Positions 33,989 to 42,065 of a stretch of 64,000 nt of DNA are shown one piece after another; the stretch's first letter is position 1; each line of letters opens with the position of its first letter. This DNA is from Micromonospora parathelypteridis (GTDB lineage: Bacteria > Actinomycetota > Actinomycetes > Mycobacteriales > Micromonosporaceae). The position numbers and the translations under genes were made by a program. The stretch spans positions 3,410,001 to 3,474,000 of the forward strand of contig NZ_JACHDP010000001.1 of NCBI RefSeq assembly GCF_014201145.1, written 5' to 3'. The notes beneath the pieces were generated by a model, which was not told the DNA's origin, searched no databases, and saw only the letters and a program-made list of their open reading frames with translations.

Positions 33989-34873
33989 CTATTCGACGAA
34001 GCCGAGGTGCTGCGCGGTGTCGGCGAACGAGCGGATGAGTTCCGTCTCGTGGCCGGTACGCCAGATCAGGCCCCACCGGCCCGGCGGGGCGTCGCGGATC
34101 GGCACATAGGCGATGTCTGGTCGCGCGTAGTAGCGGGCGGCCTGGGCGTGCACAGGCGAGACGGCTTCGCCCGTGGCGAGGATCGGGATCATCTCCTGGA
34201 AGTTGGAGACGGACGGGCCGATGCGGATCAGACGTCCGCTGGGCGTGCGGAGGGGCACCAGGATTTCCCGCCAGTAGTCCGGCCGGGCCCCACCCATGAC
34301 CGTCTCGTCCGCCAGATCCTCGTAGGAGACGGAATCACGGTTGGCCAGTGGATGGGTCGCCCCGACTGCCAGCACGATGGGCTCGGTGTAGATGACCGGC
34401 CCGACGGTGAGGTCCGGCTCCCGAACGGGGAGCCAGACGATCTGCATGTCGATCTCGCCGGCCCGCAGTTGCGCGAAGGGATCGCCGAAGTCGACGTGTC
34501 GTAGCTGCACCTCGCACGTGGGGTGATCGTGCGCGAACGTGTCGAACAACGGGCGGAAGTCGTGCAGATTGACGGCGATGGACCCGATCCGCAGCACGCC
34601 GGTCTTGCCGCGGGCCGCGAGCCTGGCCCGATCCATGCCCTCGTGCATGCCTCGGTACATGGGCTCGATGTCGTCGAAGAGCTGTTGACCGATCGGCGTC
34701 AGCGTCACGTTCCGGCTGTTGCGCTCGAACAGGGCGGCGCCGACCCGACGTTCCTGCTTCTTGATCGCCTGACTGACCCGGGCCGGGGTCACGTGCAGCC
34801 GCTCCGCGGTGCGGGTGAAATGCAGCTCCTCTGCCAGGACGAGAAAGATTTCGATGTCCCGAAGCTCCACCAC
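33989..34873 (-). CDS. LysR-family transcriptional regulator
   Basis: A protein of 294 residues. The N-terminal winged helix (IEIFLVLAEELHFTRTAERL, about 6-25) is followed by the recognition helix region and an effector domain of two periplasmic-binding lobes (VLRIGSIAVNLHDFRPLFDT). It is divergently transcribed from the reductase/GNAT pair, the classical arrangement for a LysR regulator and its target. The effector is unknown. Confidence 0.93.
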   Translation of the reverse strand: MVELRDIEIFLVLAEELHFTRTAERLHVTPARVSQAIKKQERRVGAALFERNSRNVTLTPIGQQLFDDIEPMYRGMHEGMDRARLAARGKTGVLRIGSIAVNLHDFRPLFDTFAHDHPTCEVQLRHVDFGDPFAQLRAGEIDMQIVWLPVREPDLTVGPVIYTEPIVLAVGATHPLANRDSVSYEDLADETVMGGARPDYWREILVPLRTPSGRLIRIGPSVSNFQEMIPILATGEAVSPVHAQAARYYARPDIAYVPIRDAPPGRWGLIWRTGHETELIRSFADTAQHLGFVE

Positions 34874-34887
34874 TGTTCCGATCCGTG

Positions 34888-34905
34888 CATTAGCGAAGGG
34901 TTATG
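34888..34905. promoter_or_regulatory. Candidate LysR binding site in the divergent region
   Basis: CATTAGCGAAGGGTTATG is an imperfect dyad (CAT...ATG with TA/TT flanks) that fits a T-N11-A pattern. It lies 15 bases from the LysR start, between the divergent genes. The symmetry is weak. Confidence 0.3.
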
Positions 34906-35007
34906 GCACGTTACCAGTCGTGATCTTGTCGACCCGCGCGTCTCCGCGCACGCTGATGGGCGTCGGAGCGAGAAACAGCAACCGCCGCCGCAAGCAAGGA
35001 GATCTCC

Positions 35008-35619
35008 GTGCGCAAGCTCGTGTATTACATCGCCGTCACCCTGGACGGCTTCATCGCCGCTCCCGACGGCGCTGACCCCACCGGTCCTGACGGGTTCTGG
35101 CCCATCCCGGACGACTACCTGCACCACCTCGTCGCCGAGTATCCGGAGACCCTGCCCGGGCCGGCCAGGCAGGCATTCGGCATCACCGACGAGGGCAGCC
35201 GGTTCGACACCGTGCTGGAAGGGCGCAACTCCTACGAGGTGGGTCTGCAGGCCGGCGTGACCGACGCCTACCCGCACCTGCGCCACCTGGTGTTCTCGCG
35301 CACGCTGGGTCGAAGCCCGGACCCAGCCGTCGAGGTCATGTCCACGGACCCGATCGCCACGGTGCGTGAGCTCAAGCGGCACGACGGTAGGGACATCTGG
35401 GTGATCGGCGGCGGCACCCTGGCTGGCGCCCTCTACCCCGAGATCGATCAGTTGATCGTCAAGCTCGCACCGATGACCATCGGCGCCGGCATCCCGCTGT
35501 TCGGGCGCGACGCCGTCTTCGCACCGCGTAACTGGCGCCTGATCGACCACACCGTCCTGGACAGTGGCGCGATCTTCCTGACCTATGGCCGCACCACGAA
35601 AGAAGACGAGCCCGCATGA
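35008..35619 (+). CDS. Dihydrofolate reductase-family protein (RibD C-terminal domain)
   Basis: A protein of 203 residues starting MRKLVYYIAVTLDGFIAAPDG, the signature of small RibD_C/DHFR-like reductases that are usually encoded near regulators and acetyltransferases. The NADPH site is IWVIGGGTLAGALY. True folate reduction is unlikely; the substrate is unknown. GTG start with AAGGAG seven bases before it. Its last codons overlap the next gene by four bases (ATGA). Confidence 0.9.
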   Translation: MRKLVYYIAVTLDGFIAAPDGADPTGPDGFWPIPDDYLHHLVAEYPETLPGPARQAFGITDEGSRFDTVLEGRNSYEVGLQAGVTDAYPHLRHLVFSRTLGRSPDPAVEVMSTDPIATVRELKRHDGRDIWVIGGGTLAGALYPEIDQLIVKLAPMTIGAGIPLFGRDAVFAPRNWRLIDHTVLDSGAIFLTYGRTTKEDEPA

Positions 35620-36566
35620 ACAGCAGCAGCTACCCCGAGGGCGTCACGATCCGTCCCATCACAGGCGGGGACGAGATCGCCCTGTTCAACCGCCTGCCAT
35701 ATACGATCAACCATGAACTCGCCGACGACCTTGCCGCTCAGCGCCGCCGACCGGAATGGATGTGGGTGGCCCTGCACGGCGACCGCGTGCTGGCCAGGGT
35801 CGCCTGGTGGGGCCGCAGCGGCGACAGCACCCCGCTGCTGCTGGACATCCTCGACATCGAAGACGGCGCCGAGGACCTGACCGAGGTGGCGCAGGCGCTG
35901 TATGAGACGGCCGCGAAGCAGGTCCTGCCGTCCGGCACCACCCCACCCGAGTACGGTCGCTTCCTCCCGGCGGACTGGCGCGAGGACCCGGACACGTACC
36001 GGGCGGTGCGACGGAGGATGGGCGTCCTCGAAAACACCGGCGCACACCTGACGGTCGAACGGTTGCGCCTGGAATGGCGTCCCGGGGCCGGCCTGCCCGC
36101 GCCCGACCAGCGCCTGGCCTTCCGCCCGGCCCTCGACACCGACGAGTTGGTCGCGCTGATGACCCGCACCCTGGACGGGACCCTGGACGCGCACAGCCGT
36201 ACGGACCTGGCACTGATGTCCCCCCACGAGGCCGCCGTCAAGCACTACGAGCAGGAATTCGCCACGTACTCCAGCCCTCGTCAGTGGTGGCGCATCGGCA
36301 CCTTGGGCGAGGACGGCGAGCCGGTCGGGTTCGTCGTCCCGGCGCGCAACGCCTACCACCCGGTGATCGCCTATCTTGGCGTCGTCCCGGAGCACCGGGG
36401 CCACGGCTATGTCGACGGCCTCCTCGCTGAAGGCACCCGCATCCTGGCCGCCGAGGACGTCCCACGCATCCGCGCCGCCACCGACCTGGGCAACGTCCCC
36501 ATGGCAAACGCCTTCGCCCGCGCTGGCTATGTCAACTTCGAACGTGCGATCAACATGGCCTGGTAG
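35616..36566 (+). CDS. GNAT-family N-acetyltransferase
   Basis: A protein of 316 residues in which the second half carries the GNAT fold (VIAYLGVVPEHRGHGYVDGL is the acetyl-CoA loop). The first half (20-150) looks like a degenerate GNAT-type domain, giving a double-GNAT layout. It is translationally coupled to the DHFR-like reductase, so the pair may modify the same compound. Confidence 0.88.
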   Translation: MNSSSYPEGVTIRPITGGDEIALFNRLPYTINHELADDLAAQRRRPEWMWVALHGDRVLARVAWWGRSGDSTPLLLDILDIEDGAEDLTEVAQALYETAAKQVLPSGTTPPEYGRFLPADWREDPDTYRAVRRRMGVLENTGAHLTVERLRLEWRPGAGLPAPDQRLAFRPALDTDELVALMTRTLDGTLDAHSRTDLALMSPHEAAVKHYEQEFATYSSPRQWWRIGTLGEDGEPVGFVVPARNAYHPVIAYLGVVPEHRGHGYVDGLLAEGTRILAAEDVPRIRAATDLGNVPMANAFARAGYVNFERAINMAW

Positions 36567-36631
36567 TAAGGAGTGCCACCAGCGCAGATAATTCTGCGCG
36601 ACGACTCGGGCGAGGCTCTACGCTCCCCACC

Positions 36632-37174
36632 ATGTTCGGTCCAGTGAATCTCACCGTCGCCGGATTAGAGATCCGCGAGTTCGGGGCGCAGGACGCCCCA
36701 CAGGTGGCGGCATTCGTGACGACCACGGATCTGACGGCGCTGCCACCGGGCGCCCCTCAGGCAGTAGCCGAGGTGGACGCGTGGCTGGCCGATACGGTGC
36801 GCCGACGGCTGGAAGGCGTGGGTGTGCTCCTGGCGCTCGTGGCGAGGGCCAGCGGCGAGATCGTCGGCAGCATCGGGTTGCGGGACACCGACTGGAAGTC
36901 CGGACGCAGCGAGATCGGCTACGGGGTGCGGACCAGTCAACGCGGTCGAGGCTATGCGACCGAGGCGGCCCGCGCGGTCGGCCGATGGGCGCTCACCGAC
37001 GGCGGGATGCGGCGCATCCAGTTGCACGCCCGCGCTGACAACGTCCCTTCCCTGCGGGTCGCCGAAAAGGCCGGATACCAGCGGGAGGGCACACTGCGGT
37101 TGGCCAATTGGGACGGCGAGAAGGCGCATGACCTGGCCGTCTTCTCGATGATCGCCACGGATCTCGAGACATAG
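36632..37174 (+). CDS. GNAT acetyltransferase, RimJ/RimL type
   Basis: A protein of 180 residues with the acetyl-CoA loop YGVRTSQRGRGYATEAARAV and the C-terminal ARADNVPSLRVAEKAGYQRE typical of RimJ/RimL N-terminal acetyltransferases. It could modify a ribosomal protein or a small molecule. No clear ribosome-binding site precedes the ATG; the transcript may be leaderless (TACGCT lies seven bases before the start). Confidence 0.9.
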   Translation: MFGPVNLTVAGLEIREFGAQDAPQVAAFVTTTDLTALPPGAPQAVAEVDAWLADTVRRRLEGVGVLLALVARASGEIVGSIGLRDTDWKSGRSEIGYGVRTSQRGRGYATEAARAVGRWALTDGGMRRIQLHARADNVPSLRVAEKAGYQREGTLRLANWDGEKAHDLAVFSMIATDLET

Positions 37175-37177
37175 GAA

Positions 37178-37213
37178 CGCGCCGCCCGCCGCGGATCTGC
37201 GGCGGGCGGCGCG
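37178..37213. terminator. Bidirectional terminator between convergent GNAT and SpoIID genes
   Basis: A perfect 15-bp stem (37178-37192 with 37199-37213, loop GGATCT), three bases after the GNAT stop and 14 bases from the stop of the opposing gene. Confidence 0.85.
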
Positions 37214-37227
37214 GGTGTTGCGCGACG

Positions 37228-38154
37228 TCAGGAGATGACCACGTCGCTGTAGTAGTAGCGCAGGATCGCCTGGTAGTTCTTGCCCGCGTTCGCTTGATCA
37301 CGCGAGCCGTACTGCGACATCCAGTTCCCGTCCACCCAGCCACCGCACGCGGTCGTGGTGGCGCAGTAGTGCGCCCGCAGGATGTTGCCGCTCCGGGTCA
37401 TCCGGGTCGACCAGGTGCGGTCCACCGCGGCTGACGTCGAGGCAACCGCGGACGACGGCCGGTACACCTGGTCGTTGGTGTTGTCAGCGACGTCGTAGCA
37501 CTGCCCGGAGGGCGTCTTCCGGGTCGAGTGCAGCGCCCAGTACCAGGCGTAACTCTTGACGGCCATCGCACCGGCGTCCAGCGAAGCGGCCGGCCAACTC
37601 GTAATCCATTCGTTCGGGAGGACGTTCTTGACGTACGTCTTGAAGTCGACCCGGTCGACTCGCCCGAGACTGACCCGGTAGACGAGGATGGTGCTCGGCA
37701 GCTTGCTGTTGGTGCCGTCGGTGCTGCAGCCCGTCACTCCACCCGTCAGCAGCTCGTGCGAGGCGTTGTTGTTCTTCAGCGTGGAGTTGAGGTTGCCCTT
37801 CGCCCCGGCGGCGAAGTCCTGGGTCGCACCGGCGAAGTTGCTGTTGAAGTAGACCCGCACGGTCTTGGAGGTGCGGTTCCACACCGATGCGGCGTTGTTC
37901 TTCACGCACAGGCCCTTGCCGCTGCCCGCGCCCTTGAACTCGTAGCACGACGGCTGGGTCGTGCCGTAGTCGTCCTGGGAGTCGGTGAAGTCGGAGACCG
38001 ATCCCGCGTTGCCGCTGTTGTAGTAGTAGCAGAACTCGCCGCTGTCGCAGACCCCGTCCCGGGCCGCCGCCTGCGCTGGCGAGGCGACGGTCAGGATGGA
38101 GGTGGCCATGGCGAGGACGGCGCCGACGACGGCGAGGCCCTTGCGAAGATTCAT
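37228..38154 (-). CDS. Secreted protein: I36 inhibitor-like domain plus SpoIID/LytB domain
   Basis: A protein of 308 residues. Signal peptide 1-31 (ends SPAQAAA). Residues 32-133 resemble the peptidase inhibitor I36 family (SMPI-like) with four Cys (CDSGEFC, SC, LC). Residues about 155-308 resemble SpoIID, a lytic transglycosylase acting on peptidoglycan stripped of stem peptides; E182 in LPNEW is the likely catalytic Glu, followed by AGAMAVKSYAW. The first 133 residues are 85% identical to the gene upstream, after which the two proteins share nothing. AGGA for this gene lies in the stop region of that neighbour. Confidence 0.85.
   Translation of the reverse strand: MNLRKGLAVVGAVLAMATSILTVASPAQAAARDGVCDSGEFCYYYNSGNAGSVSDFTDSQDDYGTTQPSCYEFKGAGSGKGLCVKNNAASVWNRTSKTVRVYFNSNFAGATQDFAAGAKGNLNSTLKNNNASHELLTGGVTGCSTDGTNSKLPSTILVYRVSLGRVDRVDFKTYVKNVLPNEWITSWPAASLDAGAMAVKSYAWYWALHSTRKTPSGQCYDVADNTNDQVYRPSSAVASTSAAVDRTWSTRMTRSGNILRAHYCATTTACGGWVDGNWMSQYGSRDQANAGKNYQAILRYYYSDVVIS
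38000..38091 (-). repeat. Near-identical DNA block shared with 38885-38976
   Basis: These 92 bases match the block at 38885-38976 at 91 positions. Together they mark the N-terminal halves of two tandem genes as products of a recent duplication or gene conversion. Confidence 0.95.
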
Positions 38155-38160
38155 GACGTC

Positions 38161-39039
38161 CTACTTCTCGTTGTAGCCCTGGGAGTTCCAGAACGAGGTC
38201 GGGTCGGGGTTGTCCAGGGTGGGGTCACCGACGCTCACGGACGCGTGGGTCTGCCGGCCGTTCCGGACCTCGACGTGGGTGTGCGCGCCCGAGCTGGAGG
38301 ACACCCCGTGCCACGACTCATCGGCGATGACCTCGCCCTTGCTGATGGCGTCGCCCACGCTCACCCTCGGCGCGCTGTGCAGGTAGATCACCGACTTGTT
38401 GAGCGAGGAGTTGTAGACGGAGATCGTGGACAGGCCGCCGCTGCCGGTGCTGCCCGACGCGACGTAGATGACCGTTCCGGAGACCAGGGCGCGCACGTCC
38501 GAGCCGACGCTGCGGGCGATGTCGATGCCCTCGTGCCGGCCGGGCGTGGTGGTGTAACCGTCGAAGCCGCACGTGACCGAGCCGCCGCTGGCCTGGTACA
38601 GGGCGTACGACATGTTCGTGCGCGTCGACGGCGAGAACTGGTGCGAGGCGTTGTTGTTCTTCAGCGTGGCGTTGAGGTTGCCCTTCGCGCCGGCCGCGAA
38701 GTCCTGGTAAGAACCGGCGTAGCCGCTGTTGAAGTAGACGCGCACGGTCTTGGTGCTGCGGTTCCAGACCGAGGCGGCCTCGTTCTTGATGCACAGGCCC
38801 TTGCCGGCGCCAGTGCCCTTGAAGTCGTAGCACGAGGGCTGCTCGGTGCCGTAGTCGTCGAGCGAACCGGTGAAGTCCGAGATCGATCCCGCGTTGCCGC
38901 TGTTGTAGTAGTAGCAGAACTCACCGCTGTCGCAGACCCCGTCCCGGGCCGCCGCCTGCGCTGGCGAGGCGACGGTGAGAATGGAGGTGGTCATGGCGAG
39001 CGCGGCGCCGACGACGGCGAGGCTCTTGCGGATGTTCAT
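38161..39039 (-). CDS. Secreted protein: I36 inhibitor-like domain plus M23 (LytM) endopeptidase
   Basis: A protein of 292 residues. Signal peptide 1-31, I36-like domain 32-133 with the same four Cys as its neighbour, then an M23 zinc endopeptidase domain (about 142-285). The zinc ligands are complete: H169 and D173 (HEGID) and H255 of the H253-T-H255 motif. It should cut peptidoglycan cross-links outside the cell. The ATG at 39039 follows GAAAGGA. It lies upstream of the SpoIID partner, six bases away, in one transcript. Confidence 0.9.
   Translation of the reverse strand: MNIRKSLAVVGAALAMTTSILTVASPAQAAARDGVCDSGEFCYYYNSGNAGSISDFTGSLDDYGTEQPSCYDFKGTGAGKGLCIKNEAASVWNRSTKTVRVYFNSGYAGSYQDFAAGAKGNLNATLKNNNASHQFSPSTRTNMSYALYQASGGSVTCGFDGYTTTPGRHEGIDIARSVGSDVRALVSGTVIYVASGSTGSGGLSTISVYNSSLNKSVIYLHSAPRVSVGDAISKGEVIADESWHGVSSSSGAHTHVEVRNGRQTHASVSVGDPTLDNPDPTSFWNSQGYNEK
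38885..38976 (-). repeat. Near-identical DNA block shared with 38000-38091
   Basis: Partner of the block in the SpoIID gene; one difference in 92 bases. It encodes the end of the signal peptide and the first Cys-containing part of the I36-like domain. Confidence 0.95.
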
Positions 39040-39092
39040 GGTGTCCTTTCGTGGACCGTGAGCGTTGGTTGGTGGATGGGTTCGGGTGCGGG

Positions 39093-39956
39093 TCACTGCC
39101 CGCGCTGGTACTGCTCCCAGGTTTTGAACGGAACCTGGGGACCGTCGTCCGGGCCCTGGTTGGCCAGGCCGTTCATGCCGAGGTAGTAGTCGCCGACCTG
39201 GTGCTGCGCCTGGCTGGACAGGTCCGTGTCGCTGATCGCGGTTGCGTGGATGTGCCACGGCCAGTCACCCTGACTCGGGTTACGGACCCAGGCGGCGAAG
39301 CCGACCTGGCGTAGAGCCCGGGCGACGGCGGTGCGCTTGGCAGCGGTCATGCCGGTGACCGAGATGTCCACCACACCCCCGCCGTCGTGCGTACCGGCCG
39401 AGGTCGGGTCGCCCCCGGGGTTGTACGAGCCCTGATCGAGCACCAGGGTGTAACCGAGCAGACGCTGGGCCTCGGCCAACATCGCCTGGGTACGGGCGTC
39501 GACGACGTACCCGTCACGCTGGACCTTCCCGCCAGGGCCGATCGTCTTGCTGACGGTGTACCGGTTCTGCCCGAGCTTTGTCAGCGAGGTTGTGCCGGGC
39601 AGCCCGTTCGCGGCGAGGCCGGTGTAGCCGAGCGAGCGCTGGTAGGCCGCGTACGCCGAGATGGTCACGGTGCCGAAGTAGCCGTCGACCCACTGCGCGT
39701 CCAGCAGGCCCCGCGCCTGGAGCGCCTGCTCCACGGAGAGCACGGAACTCTTCGCGCCCGGGGTCAGTGTGTTGTCGGCACGGCGGGGGTCGATCTGGGC
39801 CGCCAGAACGGTGGCCTCCATGGACACGACAGGCAGCGCCGCCGTGGTGACGCTCGGCTGCGTTGTGGCGCCGGATGTCGCGGCCCACGACTGGGCCGGG
39901 ACGATGACGGCCCCGCAGAGCACGGCGAGCCCGACGGCTACCCAGGGACGGCGCAT
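39093..39956 (-). CDS. Secreted peptidoglycan-binding/M15-like peptidase
   Basis: A protein of 287 residues. The signal peptide ends near SWAAT (about 27). A peptidoglycan-binding domain (about 62-130, QALQARGLLDAQWVDGYFGT) is followed by a domain with THDGGGVVDISV and WPWHIHA, the H-x6-D and W-x-WH zinc signature of D-Ala-D-Ala carboxypeptidases (M15). Zinc ligands would be the His of THDGGG, the Asp of VVDI and a His of WHIH. GAGGAGG lies seven bases before the ATG. It leads the three-gene wall-enzyme transcript. Confidence 0.82.
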   Translation of the reverse strand: MRRPWVAVGLAVLCGAVIVPAQSWAATSGATTQPSVTTAALPVVSMEATVLAAQIDPRRADNTLTPGAKSSVLSVEQALQARGLLDAQWVDGYFGTVTISAYAAYQRSLGYTGLAANGLPGTTSLTKLGQNRYTVSKTIGPGGKVQRDGYVVDARTQAMLAEAQRLLGYTLVLDQGSYNPGGDPTSAGTHDGGGVVDISVTGMTAAKRTAVARALRQVGFAAWVRNPSQGDWPWHIHATAISDTDLSSQAQHQVGDYYLGMNGLANQGPDDGPQVPFKTWEQYQRGQ

Positions 39957-40190
39957 AGACGATCCTCCTCGTAGGTGGTGAGTCACGTTGGGAACGGACT
40001 CACCCTGCGAGAAAGGGCCTACTGTTCGGTACCCCGTTGCCCTGTCAGATCCGTCAGGCCCTCACGGACCTCGATGGATGCGGTGTTGTCAGCTTGGCTG
40101 GCGCCCGGGACTGACATCGATTCCGCACTCCCTGACACCCGTCGTGGCGTCCGCGACCCGGAGAATCGGCCGGGTGCCGCTGCTCGGCGC

Positions 40191-41225
40191 TCAGGCGGTG
40201 ACGTTGACCAAGAAGTAGACCGGCCGGCGGGTGGGGAAGAACTCCTGCCCGTGCTCGTCGACCATCTTCCAACTGACCCAGCACTTTCCGGGGTGATTCG
40301 GCGCGGTGACCTGAACACTGATGTTCACCTTGTCGCCGGGCGGCGTGTCACCGATCGGCACCCGATCCGGCATCCGGCAGCCGTCCGCGTCGGCGCTGGG
40401 GTTCGTCCGCGCGAGGAACCGGTTGTGCCAGGCGACCTTTCCCACGTTCGCGAGCGTCCACACCTTCACGAACGTGGCGTTCACCGGCACCTGGGTACCG
40501 TCGGGGATGGTGGCGTCGGCGACGAACTGGCTCGAATCCCCGGCAATCAGCGCGTCCGAGAATGGTGTCGAGGTTGACGTCGGCGACGCCGCCGCCGCGC
40601 CGGAGCCATCCGGGGACGCCCGGCCGCGGATGATGACGCCCACGGCGGCGACCGACACCACCACCATCACCGCGGCGGCCGCGAGCCACGGTGACCGCTG
40701 CCGTCGTGCGCCCGTGGCCTTGTCGTCCGCCGCCTGCGGGTCCTCGGTGCCCCGCAGTGCAGGCTGGCCCTCCGGCACGCGGTCCGAAGATGCGGCGACG
40801 GCGGACATGACCGGCCTGCCGGACGCCGGAGTGCCTGTGGCGTCGGGCGTATCGGTGGTCACGCCAGTGTCCACAGTGTTTCCAGCGTCGGCTTCGGTCG
40901 GGAAGTCACTGCCTACCGCAACCGGTTCGCCGGCCGGGACGGCGCGGACCGTCACCTGGCGCTGAGCGGCCTCCCATTCGCGCCGCCACTGGACCTCGTC
41001 GGCCTCGCAGGCTCGGACGAACTCGCGTGTGGTCTCCCACGAGGGAAACCTGGTCCCGGCGGCAGCCTCGTGCAGGGTCGTGTGCGAGATGCGACCCGAT
41101 CGCCCTGCCATCTTCCGGAACGACGGGTTGCCCACGGTGGTCCGCAGTGTTCGCAACTGTTCGGCGAATCGCTCGGCGGCCACGCGGTCCTGGATCGGCT
41201 CGGTGGCAGCACGCTGGTCTTCCAT
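40191..41225 (-). CDS. HTH protein with a transmembrane helix and NBR1-like Ig domain
   Basis: A protein of 344 residues. Residues 18-75 form an XRE-like helix-turn-helix (LRTTVGNPSFRKMAGRSG then ISHTTLHEAA). A low-complexity stretch follows, then a membrane helix (SPWLAAAAVMVVVSVAAVGVI, about 177-198) and a secreted domain at 240-344 with the NBR1/next-to-BRCA1 Ig-like pattern (NATFVKVWTLANVGKVAWHN, and CWVSWKMVDEHGQEFFP). This makes a membrane-tethered DNA-binding protein with an outward sensor or binding domain. The target is unknown. Confidence 0.82.
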   Translation of the reverse strand: MEDQRAATEPIQDRVAAERFAEQLRTLRTTVGNPSFRKMAGRSGRISHTTLHEAAAGTRFPSWETTREFVRACEADEVQWRREWEAAQRQVTVRAVPAGEPVAVGSDFPTEADAGNTVDTGVTTDTPDATGTPASGRPVMSAVAASSDRVPEGQPALRGTEDPQAADDKATGARRQRSPWLAAAAVMVVVSVAAVGVIIRGRASPDGSGAAAASPTSTSTPFSDALIAGDSSQFVADATIPDGTQVPVNATFVKVWTLANVGKVAWHNRFLARTNPSADADGCRMPDRVPIGDTPPGDKVNISVQVTAPNHPGKCWVSWKMVDEHGQEFFPTRRPVYFLVNVTA

Positions 41226-41361
41226 CCGTCCCCCATGTCAGACGTCGTCGTCAGGCGTTGTCAGGGCGTGTAAGAGGGTACCGAACGGACCTTAACGGCG
41301 ATCATCGTGATGGATGAAGACACCGGGCGTGACGGTTCCGGTGCATCGAAGGAGGTCACCG

Positions 41362-41778
41362 ATGAAGAGCCTTTCGCGACGTAGCCTGCGCATCCTCGCG
41401 GCTGCCGGGCTGGCTGTGCCCGCGGTGCTGGCGGTCTCCGGACCCGCCTACGCCGAGACGAACCCGCGCTGTGCGGGCTCCGTGCAGATCGGCGCGACCG
41501 CGTACGTGACCGTCGGCGGGCAGACCGCCGCATCCGTGAAGCAGTACAAGGGCTGCGGTAAGAACTACGCATACACGTACGTGTGGCAGCAGTACCGGGC
41601 GAGCCACGGCGCGTACCAGGTCTGCACCTCGATCGTGACCGGCAGCACGCTGCGCGACCTGCAGTGCTCGACCGGTGCTGAGGTCTGGTCCTCGGGTGCC
41701 AACACGCTGTCGGAGTGCACCCGGGCCCTCGGCGGGATCTCCGACGTGGCCTCGAAGGAGACCGGCGTGCGCTGCTGA
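41362..41778 (+). CDS. Small secreted six-cysteine protein
   Basis: A protein of 138 residues with a signal peptide 1-31 (ends SGPAYAE) and a mature domain holding six Cys (RCAG, GCG, VCTS, QCS, ECT, RC at the end), probably all in disulfides. No family is recognised. GGAGG lies six bases before the ATG. It is divergent from the HTH/NBR1-like gene, so the two may share regulation. Confidence 0.75.
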   Translation: MKSLSRRSLRILAAAGLAVPAVLAVSGPAYAETNPRCAGSVQIGATAYVTVGGQTAASVKQYKGCGKNYAYTYVWQQYRASHGAYQVCTSIVTGSTLRDLQCSTGAEVWSSGANTLSECTRALGGISDVASKETGVRC

Positions 41779-42065
41779 TCGGCAGCTCGACGTGCGGGGA
41801 CGGCGATACAGGTAATCGTCGAGCGCGGCCGGCGGTCATCCGCCGAGCCGTGCGACCGCGGCGACCGCGCGATCAGCGCGGTCGCCGACCGGCCGTCGAC
41901 GGCCGGGTGGTGTGCGGTCAAGGTCAGCTTCTCTGGTCAGCCGGGTCAGCCCGTAAAAGGATCATGGGCCGGCGATCCAACATCGCAGGCGGCCCGTGCT
42001 GCTACTGCCAGGTCGGATTTCCGAGCAGGCTGGCCAACGGGTGTTACATTGAACAATTCGCGTAC

